Part shown: positions 22,784-34,730 of the stretch, one piece after another | How positions within the stretch are numbered: the first letter of the stretch is position 1 | Layout of the letters: each line of letters opens with the position of its first letter | From: Linanthus parryae | Taxonomy: Eukaryota > Streptophyta > Magnoliopsida > Ericales > Polemoniaceae | Direction: 5' to 3' | DNA length: 64,000 nucleotides | Assembly (NCBI GenBank): GCA_023055425.1 | Contig: JALGPY010000006.1 | Location: 73,378,127-73,442,126, forward strand | The notes under the pieces: model-generated | What the model saw: only the letters and a program-made list of their open reading frames with translations | The model's database searches: none | Told to the model about the DNA's origin: nothing | Made by a program: the position numbers and the translations under genes

Positions 22784-23079
22784 ACTTTTGACAGAAAACC
22801 CCCATGCAGTATGGTCTCGCTGACACTTAGGTACCAACAATATTGATTTTGTTAGAGAAACCCCATGCAGTTTCACTTTTACCGACATCGCGCACCATTT
22901 TACAAAAACTGTTGGTAGCCAAGTGTCGGTAAAAGTGAAGTTACGGGGATGTTTTTTTTTGAAGAATGGTGCGGGATGTCGGTAAAAGTGAAACTGCAGG
23001 GGGGTTTTCTGACGAAATAAATATTGCTGGTAGCTTAGTGTCAGTGAGACTATTCTGTAGGGGGTTTTCTGTCAAAAGT
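22784..23079. mobile_element. hairpin (foldback) MITE-like element
   Basis: Two arms of about 110 bp are near-complementary. The left arm reads ACTTTTGACAGAAAACCCCC ... TTTCACTTTTACCGACATC, and the right arm is its complement (GATGTCGGTAAAAGTGAAAC ... GGGGTTTTCTGTCAAAAGT), separated by a loop of about 70 bp that repeats part of the arm (GTGTCGGTAAAAGTGAAG). I found no clean target duplication, so the superfamily is unassigned. It ends 44 bp before the CopD LTR. Confidence 0.75.
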
Positions 23080-23122
23080 ACTAAAATTAACTATGGCGTT
23101 ACCCAGCGACTTCAGCTGATAG

Positions 23123-23936
23123 TGTTGGGTGGGGTCCACTGCATATGGTGGGTATGCCACACCCAATACTTTTCTCGTGAGTAACAAATAAATAAATAAA
23201 AAGGTTCCTTTTGGTGGCTGGTGATTCCAGCTGGTGACCCATGGATTGGTAATGCACATAATACGTGTGTGTGTTTGACGTGGCCAATAAAGTGGTCAAC
23301 ACGTTGGTGAATTTGAGTGGTGGTTATTTCATCACACAATCGGTGAATTGTGACTCACAGAGTGGGAGAAAGAGTGGTTTAGACAGAGAAAGGAAGAAGA
23401 ACAGAGCTTCAGCTTTGGGTTTTTGAGAGGCACGATCAGCTGCGGTTCTGGCTTTGATTCAACGGTGAAATTTGGTCCATTTTGCCTCAAATTTTAGGGA
23501 ATTGATCCTTGCGACGTTCTCTTCCAATCTACCTGTTCGTATTATCTTCTCTCCCTCTCTTTTTTTTATCCTCAATTGTTAGTACCGTAGGGTTTCTACT
23601 TTGCTTGTTCACCTAATTGGTGTTGGTGGGGGTTGGTGATCCCAAGATAGTTGATTTCTTGGATGTTGTTTGAACTCTAGTAGTACTAGGGTTGTGATCC
23701 TACTGTTGTTTATCATAGTGGATGATTTGATTCGAGAGTGGCTCCGTGGTTTTTCCCGTTTTTCGGGTTTTCCACGTTAAAATTGGTCTTGTCTCGCTTT
23801 TATGTTATTACCTACAATTGCATTGCCCGACTCTCTTTTAGTTGAACGTCTTTGGGGGAAAGTTTGAATCTTTGGGCGTTTTGCTTTCGCTACGAATTTG
23901 GATATTTTTAGTGTTTTGAGCCCTGATTCCCCAACA
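23123..23936 (+). repeat. CopD 5' LTR
   Basis: Starts TGTTGGGTGGGGTCC, ends CTGATTCCCCAACA. Near-collinear with 44196-45016 (GGTGGGTATGCCACACCCAA, GACTCACAGAGTGGGAG, TTTGAATCTTTGGGCGTTT). Confidence 0.92.
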
Positions 23937-23938
23937 AG

Positions 23939-23951
23939 TGGAATCAGAGCC
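23939..23951 (+). other. CopD primer-binding site
   Basis: TGGAATCAGAGCC lies two bases after the LTR end. It differs by one base from the initiator tRNA-Met complement TGGTATCAGAGCC used by most plant copia elements. Confidence 0.85.
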
Positions 23952-23992
23952 AGGTTCATTGTTGTTGGCTCAAGTTGGTAGTGTTGACTAAA

Positions 23993-24572
23993 ATGGATGA
24001 GCAAAGTCTTGGTGGCATGATGATCAAGTTAACTTCAGAAAATTATTTGATTTGGAAACCGATGATGGAAGACTTGTTGTTTTGCAAGGATTTGTACGAT
24101 CATGTCGAAGGTGATTCTTCGAAGCCTGCTACTATGACAGACAAGGCATGGGACATATTGCATAGGAAGACTGTGGCCACTATCAAACAGTGGATTGGCC
24201 AAAGCGTTTTTCACAACGTTGCCAAAGTTAAAAGAGAGGGCGTATTTTGGAAAAAGCTTGAGTCATTGTATAAGAGACAAAAAGCTCTGAACAAGATGCA
24301 TCTCATGAAGCGGCTTGTGAATTTGAGGTACAGTGATGGCAATAGTGTGTCTGAGCATATGAGCAGGTTTCAGGAGCTCATGAATCAGCTGACGACCATG
24401 CGGATTATATTTGATGATGAGATTCAGGAATTGTTTCTCCTTAGTATCTTGCCGGATAGTTGGGAAACTTTGACAGTGGCGCTCAGCAAATTCAGCTCCA
24501 GATGGAAAGTTGACAAATGATATGGTCAAGGATAGCTTGTTGAATGAATAAGCTAGACGGTCCGAGTCAGGC
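23993..24572 (+). pseudogene. CopD gag (N-terminal part)
   Basis: ATG at 23993 (MDEQSLGGMMIKLTSENYL) begins a Tork-type Gag with the conserved DLYDHVEGD, IKQWIGQSV, LESLYKRQKALNKMHLM and LPDSWETL blocks. The frame ends at 24520 after a frameshift near 24500; in the other frame DMVKDSLLNE continues to a TAA near 24548 and then the zinc-knuckle region. Confidence 0.85.
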
Positions 24573-25412
24573 ATGAACTCGGAGGCTGAGGCACTGGTTA
24601 CCGCAAAGAAAGATGATACAGGGAGAAGTCACAGCAGGGGTCATAAGAAAAACAGGAACCACTCGAGAGGCCAGTCGAGTGATTGGAAGAAAAGTGTGAA
24701 ATGCTACCATTGTGGAGGTATGACACATATGAAGAAAGAGTGCGGGAAGCTGAAAAACAAGGGACAGAAAGGTTCGGATAACCATAATGAGAAGACAGTT
24801 GCTGCAACGACTAAGGATGATACCCTCATTGTCTGTGAGGAGAATGTTGTGAGTATAGCTTGTCAGAGCAGCATCTGGGTTATTGACAGTGGAGCTTCCA
24901 TTCATGTTACCTCCAGGAGGGAGTTCTTCTCATCTTACCGACCAGGTGACTTTGGTGTGGTCAAGATGGGGAATGACGGTGTGTCAAAGATCATTGGCAT
25001 GGGTGATGTTTTCTTGGAGACTAACACTGGAAGAAAGCTTGTTCTCAGGGATGTCAGACATGTTCCTGATATTTGGATGAATTTGATTTCCGCAGGGAAG
25101 CTTGATGAAGACGGGTATGGCAATCATTTCGGTGATGGGAAATGGAGACTTACCCGGGGTTCATTGGTTGTTGCTAGAGGAATGAAGGAGTGTTCACTGT
25201 ATGTGATGCATGCAAAGCTTACCAGTCCAGTGGTAAATGCGGTTGATGATTCCTCTACAGAGTTGTGGCACAAGAGGTTGGGTCACATGAGTCAGAAAGG
25301 AGTGGATGTCCTAACCAAGCGAGAGAAGTTCCCTGGCATTAAAGGTAATCCTTTGAAGAATTGTACTCATTGGTTGGATGGAAAGCAACACAGGTTGAGT
25401 TTACATCATTAA
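24573..25412 (+). pseudogene. CopD gag zinc knuckle, protease and GAG-pre-integrase
   Basis: Continues from Gag with a CCHC knuckle (CYHCGGMTHMKKEC) and then the protease (WVIDSGASIHVTS, catalytic Asp retained as DSG). HVPDIWMNLISAGKLDEDG and LWHKRLGHMSQKG mark the protease end and the integrase zinc region. The cysteine part is damaged (NCTHWLDGKQ instead of CxxC) and the frame stops at 25412. No ATG is needed since this is internal polyprotein. Confidence 0.85.
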
Positions 25413-26207
25413 GGTTGAGTTTACAGCATTCTTAAGGTTCTAGAAAGTCTGAGATTCTAGAGCTGGTACATTCTGATGTTTGTGGACCCATGAAGACGAG
25501 AACACTTGATGGTGCAAGATATTTTGTCACTTTCATTGATGATCATTGAAGGAAAGTGTGGGCATACACTCTTCGGAGTAAGGACCAAGTGGCTGATGTG
25601 ATTAAGGAGTTTCATGCTAGTGTTGAGAGTGAAACTGGAAAGCCATTGAAGTGTATCAGGACTTAAAATGGTGGTGAATACAAGGGTTCCTTCCACTGGT
25701 ATTGCGGGGACCATGGGATAAAGCATCAGAGGACACCTCCCAAGACCCCACTGCATAATGGCATAGCAGAAAGGATGAACAAGACCATGATTGAGAAGAT
25801 CAAATGTATGTTGTCACAGGCAAAGCTGCCAAGAACCTTTTGGGGTGAGGAGATGAGAACAAATGTGGATTTTATCAATATCTCTCCTTTAGTTCCTTTG
25901 GAGACACATATACCTGACAGAGTTTGGACAGGTAGATATGTGTCTTATGATCACTTGAGAGTGTTTGGGTGTCGGGCATTTGAACATGTCCCGAGAGATG
26001 AAAGATCAAAGCTTGACGACAAATCCAAGCAGTGTATCTTTATGGGTTATGGTCACGAAGTGTTTGGGTACCGGTTATGGGATTCAGTTGACGAGAAGAT
26101 TGTCAGGAGCTGAGGTGTGGTATTTTTCGAAGATCAGACTATTGAGGACAGTGAGTGATGTGATAACCCTCAAACTTATGGTGATGAATTTGTGGACATG
26201 AGTCCAA
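25413..26207 (+). pseudogene. CopD integrase core, up to the CopE insertion
   Basis: LVHSDVCGPMKTRTL supplies the first catalytic Asp. A TGA follows FIDDH near 25548, and a TAA stands where the second catalytic Asp is expected (T-stop-NGGEY near 25665). LHNGIAERMNKTM holds the catalytic Glu. The C-terminal part (DHLRVFGCRAFEHVP, CIFMGYG) is open to a TGA at about 26111. The sequence FVDMSP then meets the CopE LTR at 26208 and resumes at 41795. Confidence 0.85.
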
Positions 26208-27637
26208 TGTAGGGTTTTGATTCATGGATTGCACAACGGAAGCATAAAAAAACATAAAACCATGCAAAACCCTCCAAGGATCACAAGTCAAGAGACATAA
26301 CGATGGTAAGGGTTAGAAATCATAAACACACCTTTGGGTTCTCCTTGATGACTTCAAACGCCAATTGTGTCACGTTCTCTATAGTTGATCCACGCCTAGA
26401 GTTGATCCTAGATCTCCCAAGTACTTGGTGCTAGCCCGGAAGAGGAAGAGGAAGAAGGAATCACGCAAAACGAGACCCAAAAGGAGGGTCTCGGCCTCCT
26501 TTGGCAGACGGGGACGGGGCGGCGGCAAGGGGGCGGTCGGGCCTCCTTGTTGCTTGCTCTCTCTCCTTTTGTTCTCTCCCACTCTTTGTTATGTTCACTA
26601 ATGAGCATAAGTTATATGGGAAGGAAGGAAGGAAGTTCGTTTATATTGTCCAACAACTCCTTGTTAACTACCTAAATGACTTATTCTAGTCCTACTAGAA
26701 TTCAATTTAGTCCCTTCCTTGCAAATTTGTCCCTACTAAGTTTGCAAGGGTTTGCAAAGTGATCCTTCTAATTAATTAATCCAATTAATTAATTCCCAAA
26801 TCTAGTTCAAGTCTATGTAGCGTGTGACCCCATAGGTTCTATCTAGTTGGTAGCAACTATTTGCTAATATGGAGCGGTCTCTAGCAAAATATCAATTCTA
26901 GCCAACTAATAGAATAGTCATCTTGACAACCTTTGTACAAGTAATTGTCTCATCCCTTTGTCTCTATATCCGGATTGGACACGAGACATACTAGTCACAC
27001 TCGTATATCCAATCCATTGTTTCTCGATCCATGGGAATAGCCTTATTCATGCAAATAACATCAATATCCCATATTGATTTATTTGAGTCTGGCCAGACAT
27101 TCTATAAGCACTATCCCTCGAGTGGCCTAGGATATTTGCTCCCGTTATGTGGGAGGGACAAATCCTATCTACGTCCACTATGATCTCTAAGCTTGCTTCT
27201 TATTGTATCCAGTACACGCCTTTATAACTACCCAGTTACGGTGTAGCGTTTAACGCTACCAAGATCACAATAATCCACAACTAGAATATCTAGTGACTTC
27301 AAGTCTAAGGATGACAATACCATTGCACCGCGAGAAGCGCTTGTGACTCAACATAACGTATATGTAGCCTTCTCGGAGATGGGTCAATCCAGTGCAACAT
27401 TCCCTAATGCACACCTATGTGTTGGATCGTGATATCTCCATATCAATCCAACCCCATACTAGTCTATAGATGATTGTCCCATTAATCATTATATTTGACT
27501 AGGGATATTTATGATAAACAACACAATTGTAAATCTAAGGACTTCATTATATTAAATATCCAATAAATAATAAATGAATTTCTAGCCACAAATAATTCAT
27601 ACTAAACTAGATTGCCTCTAGGGCATCTATTCCAACA
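26208..27637 (-). repeat. CopE LTR A (3' LTR in element orientation)
   Basis: Plus-strand ends TGTAGGGTTTTGATT and ATCTATTCCAACA. About 1430 bp. Compared with LTR C it has roughly two dozen substitutions by eye. Confidence 0.93.
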
Positions 27638-27651
27638 GTCTCCCACTTGCA

Positions 27652-30600
27652 CTAGAGCCAATCTGGCGCATCTCGTATGCCCATACTCCTAGTGTGCCGT
27701 TCATGCTTCCACTGCGTGAGAGGCTTTGTAAGCGGGTCTGACAGATTATCATCTGTAGGAATCTTGCATATCCGAACGTCTCCTCTATCGACAATATCTC
27801 GAATCAGATGAAACTTCCTGAGCACGTGCTTGGACTTCTGGTGCGATCTGGGTTCCTTTGATTGCGCGATCGCCCCAGTGTTGTCACAGAACAACTAACC
27901 TGGATCCGCAATGCTAAGGACCACACCAAGTTCAGAAAAAAACTTTCTGATCCAAACAGCCTCCTTTGCTGCGCCATTTGCAGCAATGTACTCAGCCTCT
28001 GTTGTAGAATCAGCTACCGTATCTTGCTTGGAACTCTTCCAGCTCTCTGCTGCTCCATTCAGGAAAAACACATATCCCGATTGTGATCTAAAGTCATCTC
28101 TGTCGGTTTGGAAGCTTGCATCAGTGTAACCCCTTATACGCAACTCTTCCTCACCGCCAAATATCAAGAAAGCATCCTTAGTTCTTCTCAAGTACTTTAG
28201 GATGTTCTTGACTGCAATCCAGTGACTCTCACCCGGATTGGATTGGTATCTGCTTTTCATACTCAAGGCATATGACACATCTGGTCTAGTACATAACATG
28301 GCGTACATGATGGATCCTATGGCCGAGGCATAGGGAATTCTACTCATGCGTTCCTTCTCAATCTCATTGGATGGACAACCACTCTTCGAAAGAGTGATTC
28401 CATGTGACATGGGCAAGAATCCCTTCTTGGAATCTTGTATGTTGAACCGTTTCAACACCTTGTCAATATATGTACTTTGACTTAGGCCTAGCAACCTTTT
28501 AGATCTATCTCTATAGATCTTTATACCGAGTATATAGGCTGCTTCCCCTAAGTCCTTCATTGAGAAACACTTTCCTCGCCAATCTTTAACAGATTGCAGC
28601 ATGGGAACGTCGTTTCCAATGAGTAGTATGTCATCCACATACAAGACTAGAAAAGCTACAGAGCTCCCACTAACCTTCTTGTAGACACAAGACTCATCTT
28701 CATTTCTGATGAAGCCAAACTCTTTGACCACTTCATCAAAACGTCGATTCCAACTCCTAGAAGCTTGCTTCAATCCATAAATGGATCGTTGCAGCTTACA
28801 GACTTTGTTGGCTTGCTTTGGATCCTCAAAACCCTCCGGCTGTATCATATACACGTCCTCGAGGAGATTCCTATAAATGAATGGTGTTTTGACATCCATC
28901 TGCCAAATGTCATAGTCGTGGTATGCTGCAATCGCAAGTAGGATTCGGATGGATTTGGTCATAGCGACTTGTGAAAACGTTTCATCATAGTCAATACCAT
29001 GAATCTGTCTGAATCATTTAGCCACCAATCGGCCCTTATAGGTAATCAAAATTACCATCCATGTCGATCTTCTTCTTGAAGACCCACTTGCACCCTATGG
29101 GCCGCGCCCCATCGGGTGGTTCCACCAAAGTCCATACTTTGTTGCTGTACATGGATTCTATCTCGGATCTCATGGCTTCCAGCCACTTCTGAGAGTCTGG
29201 GCCATTCATGGCCTCCTCATAGGTAGTAGGCTCATCATCTATGAGCATCGTGTCACCGGAATCGGTCACGAGAAGTCCATACCTCTCGGGTTCCTGGCGC
29301 AATCTACTAGATCTACGAAGCTCTTGTGTTACCTGAACAGGTTGCTCCACAGCTGCTTGTGGTTCCTGTTCATGTTCCATAATTGGTTCAGTGATTTGTA
29401 GTTCTTGAACCTCTTCAAGTTCTACATTCCTCCCACTTGCTTCTTTAGAGACAAATTCTCTTTCTAGAAACACGCCGGTCCGAGCAACAAACACTTTGTT
29501 CTCGGTTGGATTGTAGAAGTAGTGTCCCTTAGTTTCCTTAGGGTACCCCACAAATTTGCACTTATCCGATTTCGGCCCTAGCTTGTCTGATTGTAAATGT
29601 TTTACATAGACATCGCAGCCCCAAATCCTCATGAACGACAGTGTGGGACGCCTCCCACTCCACATCTCATATGGCGTCTTCATGACTGATTTAGATGGAA
29701 CACGGTTAATGGTGAAAGCTGCACTTAATAGAGCGTAGCCCCAAAATGATAATGGAAGATCGGTTTGACACATCATAGATTGAACCATATCCAATAGGGT
29801 TCGACTCCTCCTCTCGGACACGCCATTCCACTGCGGCGTTCCGGGTGGAGTGAGTTGGGACACAATCCCACACTCTCTAAGATAGTCGTCAAACTCTTGG
29901 CTCAAGTATTCTCCTCCACGATCCGATCGTAGAGCCTTGATACTTTTGCCAAGTTGCTTCTCTACTTCATTCTTGAATTCTTTGAACACTTCAAATGATT
30001 CGGATTTTTCCCTCATAAGGTACAAAAATCCATATCTACTGTAATCATCACTAAATGTAATGAAGTAGACATAACCACCCCTGGCAGGCGTGGCAAATGG
30101 CCCACACACATCGGTATGTATGAGTGCCAATTGCTCACTAGTCCTCTCACCTTTCTTATTGAAAGGGGACTTTGTCATTTTTCCCAATAAACAAGCCTCA
30201 CATGTCTCATATGATTCAAAATCAAATGAGTCTAGTAATCCATCCTTATGGAGTCTAGATACACGTTTCTCATTTATGTGGCCTAAACGACAGTGCCATA
30301 AATAAGCAGGATTTAAATCATTTATTTTAATCCGCTTGGTATTAATGTTGTAGACAGGATTGCTTAGATCAAGGACATAAAGTCCATTAAATAATTGCGC
30401 ACTAAAATAGTGAATATTATTTAAAAGGAACAACAATTGTTCTTTATTGAAATAATAAAACCATATTTTTCCAAACAAGAAATAGAAATAATGTTTCTGC
30501 TCATAGCAGGCACAAAATAGCAATTATTTAATTCTAAAACTAATCCTGAAGGCAGAGATAGCTCGCACACGCCTATGGCCAACGCAGCAACCTTTGCTCC

Positions 30601-31599
30601 ATTCACAACGCGCAGATCTACCTTTCCTTTAGCCAATCTTCTACTTCTCTTTAGATCCTGCATATTTCGAAAAACATGAGATCCACATCCAGTATCTAAT
30701 ACCCATTATGTAGAGACAGTTAAATTTACATCTACAACAAAAATACCTGATGGTGGTGGAATCACTATTCGAAGCCTCTTGTCCTCCAGATATTTTGGGC
30801 AGTTCCTCCTCCAGTGACCAGGCTGACTGCAGTAGTGACACTCACCTTTAGTCACGGCCTTGGCAATGCCACCAACAGGCTTAAGGGCAGGTTCCTTGGA
30901 CTTGGCAACTGACTTGCCTTTGCCCTTGGAGGAAGAGGCAAACCTTTTGCCCTTTCCTTTCTGTACCATCATTATGGCTTTGCCCTTACCCTTGTTGATG
31001 CTCTGTTCAGCCGTCCTCAACATGTTGAGTAAATCTGGCAGTGGTTTCACGATCTCGTTCATGTTATAGTTCATAATGAACTGTCCATAACTCTTGCGCA
31101 ACGATTTCAACACGAGATCGGTTGCCAACTCTTGGCCGACCGGGAACCCCAGTCGGGCGAGATTCTCCAAGTACCCGATCATTCAGAGTACATGGGGTCC
31201 CACCGGGTTCCCTTCTGCCAGATGACATTTGAGCAGTGCCTTTGAGACCTCATACCTCTCTACCCTCGCCTGCTCTTGGAAGAGCTGCTTTAGATGTTCG
31301 ATCATATCGACAACATTCATGTTTTCGTGTTGCTTCTGAAGCTCAGAAGTCATGGTGCAAAGCATTAGGCAGGCCGCATCATTAGCGTCATCAACACGCT
31401 TTTGATACGCCTTTAAGGCAGCAGGTGTTTGGTTCTCTGGACCTTCTGGAACATTCTCCTCTATTGCGTACAATTTCTTCTCTTGCTTGAGAACAATTCT
31501 CAAGTTTCTGTACCAATAAAGAAAGTTGGTTCCATAGAGCTTGTCCTTCTCAAGGACAGATCGTAGGGAATGTTGTGAACTCGATGAGTTGTTTGCCAT
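27652..31599 (-). pseudogene. CopE copy 1 gag-pol polyprotein
   Basis: Begins MANNSSSSQHSLRSVLEKDK at 31599. Gag is interrupted by TGA at about 31183 (after GPHVL) and continues MIGYLENLA; the CCHC knuckle is CHYCSQPGHWRRNC. A TAA near 30707 precedes the protease (WVLDTGCGSHVF). A frameshift near 30430 separates protease from integrase, which has LWHCRLGH, CEACLLGK, HTDVCGP, RSDRGGEY and NGVSERRSR (D-D-E intact). A frameshift near 29040 and TGA at 29014-29016 lie at the RT start. RT-RNase H (27895-28962) has LYVDDILLIGN and GYTDASFQTD, then TAG at 27895 and the tail to DPLTKPL and APDWL. All these lesions also occur in copy 2. Confidence 0.9.
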
Positions 31600-33288
31600 T
31601 TGGAATTCTACAAAAGGAAAATACGCAAGTTTTAGTATTTTTGAATTTTTTGACTATATTTAATAATGGCTAGTTTATCAAATATAGCTCCCACTATTTT
31701 TCTATGGATTAATAACCCTCAAGATATTAATGCGGAAAATATCCTTATATTTTCTAGTGGGCCAAGATCCATCTTTCATCTCCTTATGAGCTTGCTTTGG
31801 CAAGTCACCCATAATTTGACTACTTTAGGTAGGAACAATTCCAATTGCATCCCATATGCAACTCTTGGTTCAATTGGGAAAATAACTCCTTATTTATCCA
31901 TCCATATGGATAATCCCAATTGATTGCCTCTAGGTTTCTTAATCAAATTAATAGCCTAGTTGTGTTCAACCTCTTATCTAAACAATTGCACATTGTTACG
32001 TGCCATCGCATTCCATCATTATGAACCAAGTCGCCATGCTTTGGCACGCACCAACTTGATAAATAATGATGATAATGAGTGTTTAAATAACGAGAAGGCA
32101 AGAACACAATATTTGAATTTTGAGGGATTTTTTTTAAATTCAATTTTTAATTGTTTTGTTGATCAATATCAACTAATCTATCTATTTGAGTTTGGGCACA
32201 ACTCCAAATAATAGATCCGGGTTGTCTAATTATCTTATTATCCTAATTGCATGCATCATCCATACACCAACCACACAATAATAAGACATTAAAATAAACA
32301 ACCACAAAACATAAATTAAACGTGATGTGGATATGGCCTTTTCTAGACTAAGATAATTCCAAGCCAATGGAATTATCTATGAACCCTAAAGCAAACACAT
32401 CTCCATGCGTCTTGATCCTTTGGTCCATCCTTCATAGTCTTGTGGAATGCTCCAAGCTCCATGCTCCATCTTTTGTGGCTTCTTTGGCTTTGGGCTTCTT
32501 TTCTTCAATCTTGACTAACAATCTACTTTATCTAGCACTAGCTAATATCTACACTAAATAAAATAAATCTCACAAGTTGAGAAAAAAATGGCACGCAGGC
32601 CATAAAACCCTAATTAATTATTACAATTAATTGATCGGCTCGCAGGCCATAAAACCAAACCACAAAATTAAACATCCACATCAAACCACATCCTAAGGCC
32701 ATATCCAATCACCATGCGATTTGCACATAAACAGTTAAAATCCAATTTTAACGCGATTGGTCAATTTTAATTGATTTTAGGATTTCTAGGGTTTAAACGG
32801 TCCATGGGCCCAACAATCAAATTGCCCGGGCCCAACAAAGTGAACCACAAGGCCCTAGGGCCGGCCCGGCCCAAAACCCGCAAGCCTAGGCCCGCGGGTT
32901 AGGGCCGCCCGACCCCTAGGGCGGCCAAGCTTGGGCGGCAAGCAAGGGGGGGCGGTCCCTAGGGGGGCCGAACCTCCTTGAGGGAGTTGTTTCCAAAACA
33001 ACTCCCTTGCTTGGTGCCCAAGTTTGGTTGTTTCCTTGTTTTGGGAGAACTCCTTCTTCCCCAAGGATGCCCAAACCCCAGATCTAAGATCCTAAAATTT
33101 CTCAAACTCACCAATTCATGCATCCAATGCAAAAATTGGATCTTGTTATGATTAATTATTGACAAATTGCATCCCATGCTTGATTTGTCTTGTTTTACGC
33201 GATAAACAATCAAATTAAGGTGTAAAACAACTAAAACGTAAACACATAAACCACGTTTATGCTCTACGACCTGTGGCTCTGATACCAC
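31600..33288 (-). other. CopE copy 1 long untranslated leader with primer site
   Basis: About 1.7 kb between LTR B and the gag ATG, without credible coding frames. Long leaders of this size are known from BARE/Angela elements. The primer-binding site TGGTATCAGAGCC (minus) is at 33275-33287, one base from the LTR end. The distal part is GC-rich (GGCCC/GGGCC blocks, 32810-32960), the proximal part AT-rich. Confidence 0.8.
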
Positions 33289-34716
33289 TGTAGGGTTTTG
33301 ATTCATGGATTGCGCAACGGAAGCATAAACAAACATAAAACCATGCAAAACCCTCCAAGGATCACAAGTCAAGAGACATAACGATGGTAAAGGTTAGAAA
33401 TCATAAACACACCTTTGGGTTCTCCTTGATGACTTCAAACGCCAATTGTGTCACGTTCTCTATAGTTGATCCACGCCTAGAGTTGATCCTAGATCTCCCA
33501 AGTCCTTGGTGCTAGCCCGGAAGAGGAAGAGGAAGAAGGAATCACGCAAAACGAGACCCAAAAGGAGGGTCTCGACCTCCTTTGGCCGACGGGGACGGGG
33601 CGGCGGCAAGGGGGCGGTCGGGCCTCCTTGTTGCTTGCTCTCTCTCCTTTTGTTCTCTCCCACTCTTTGTTATGTTCACTAATGAGCATAAGTTATATGG
33701 GAAGGAAGGAAGGAAGGTCCTTTATATAGTCCAACAACTCCTTATTAACTACCTAAAGGACTTATTCTAGTCCTACTAGAATTCAATTTAGTCCCTTCCT
33801 TGAAAATTAGTCCCTACTAAGTTTGCAAGGGTTTTCAAAGTGATCCTTCTAATTAATTAATCCAATTAATTAATTCCAAATCTAGTTCAACTCTATGTAG
33901 CGTGTGACCCCATAGGTTCTATCTAGTTGGTAGCAACTATTTGCTAATATGGAGCGGTCTCTAGCAAAACATCCATTCTAGCCAACTAATAGAATAGTCA
34001 TCTTGACAACCTTTGTACAAGTAATTGTCTCATCCCTTTGTCTCTATATCCGGATTGGGAACGAGACATACTAGTCACACTCGTATATCCAATCCATAGT
34101 TTCTCGATCCATGGGAATAGCCTTATTCATGCAAATAACATCAATATCCCATATTGATTTATTTGAGTCTGGCCAGACATTCTATAAGCACTATCCCTCG
34201 AGTGGCCTAGGATATTTGCTCCCGTTATGTGGGAGGGACAAATCCTATCTACGTCCACTACGATCTCTAAGCTTGCTTCTTATTGTATCCAGTACACGCC
34301 TTTATAACTACCCAGTTACGGTGTAGCGTTTAACGCTACCAAGATCACAATAATCCACAACTAGAATATCTAGTGACTTCAAGTCTAAGGATGACAATAC
34401 CATTGCACCGCGAGAAGCGCTTGTGACTCAACATAACGTATATGTAGCCTTCTCGGAGATGGGTCAATCCAGTGCAACATTCCCTAATGCACACCTATGT
34501 GTTGGATCGTGATATCTCCATATCATCCAACCCCATACTAGTCTATAGATGATTGTCCCATTAATCATTATATTTGACTAGGGATATTTATGATAAACAA
34601 CACAATTGTAAATCTAAGGACTTCATTATATTAAATATCCAATAAATAATAAATGAATTTCTAGCCACAAATAATTCATACTAAACTAGATTGCCTCTAG
34701 GGCATCTATTCCAACA
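33289..34716 (-). repeat. CopE LTR B (shared middle LTR, mosaic)
   Basis: Same ends as LTRs A and C. Left of about 34261 it agrees with LTR C at sites that distinguish A and C (for example AAACAAAC, AAGTCCTTGG, CTCGACC, TTATTAAC, CATCCATT, CCATAGTTT, CACTACGATC). Right of about 34285 it agrees with LTR A (TATTGTATCC, AACTACCC, GTCCCATTAATCAT, TTTATGATAAACAACACAAT). This makes it a recombinant between the two outer LTRs. Confidence 0.92.
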
Positions 34717-34730
34717 GTCTCCCACTTGCA

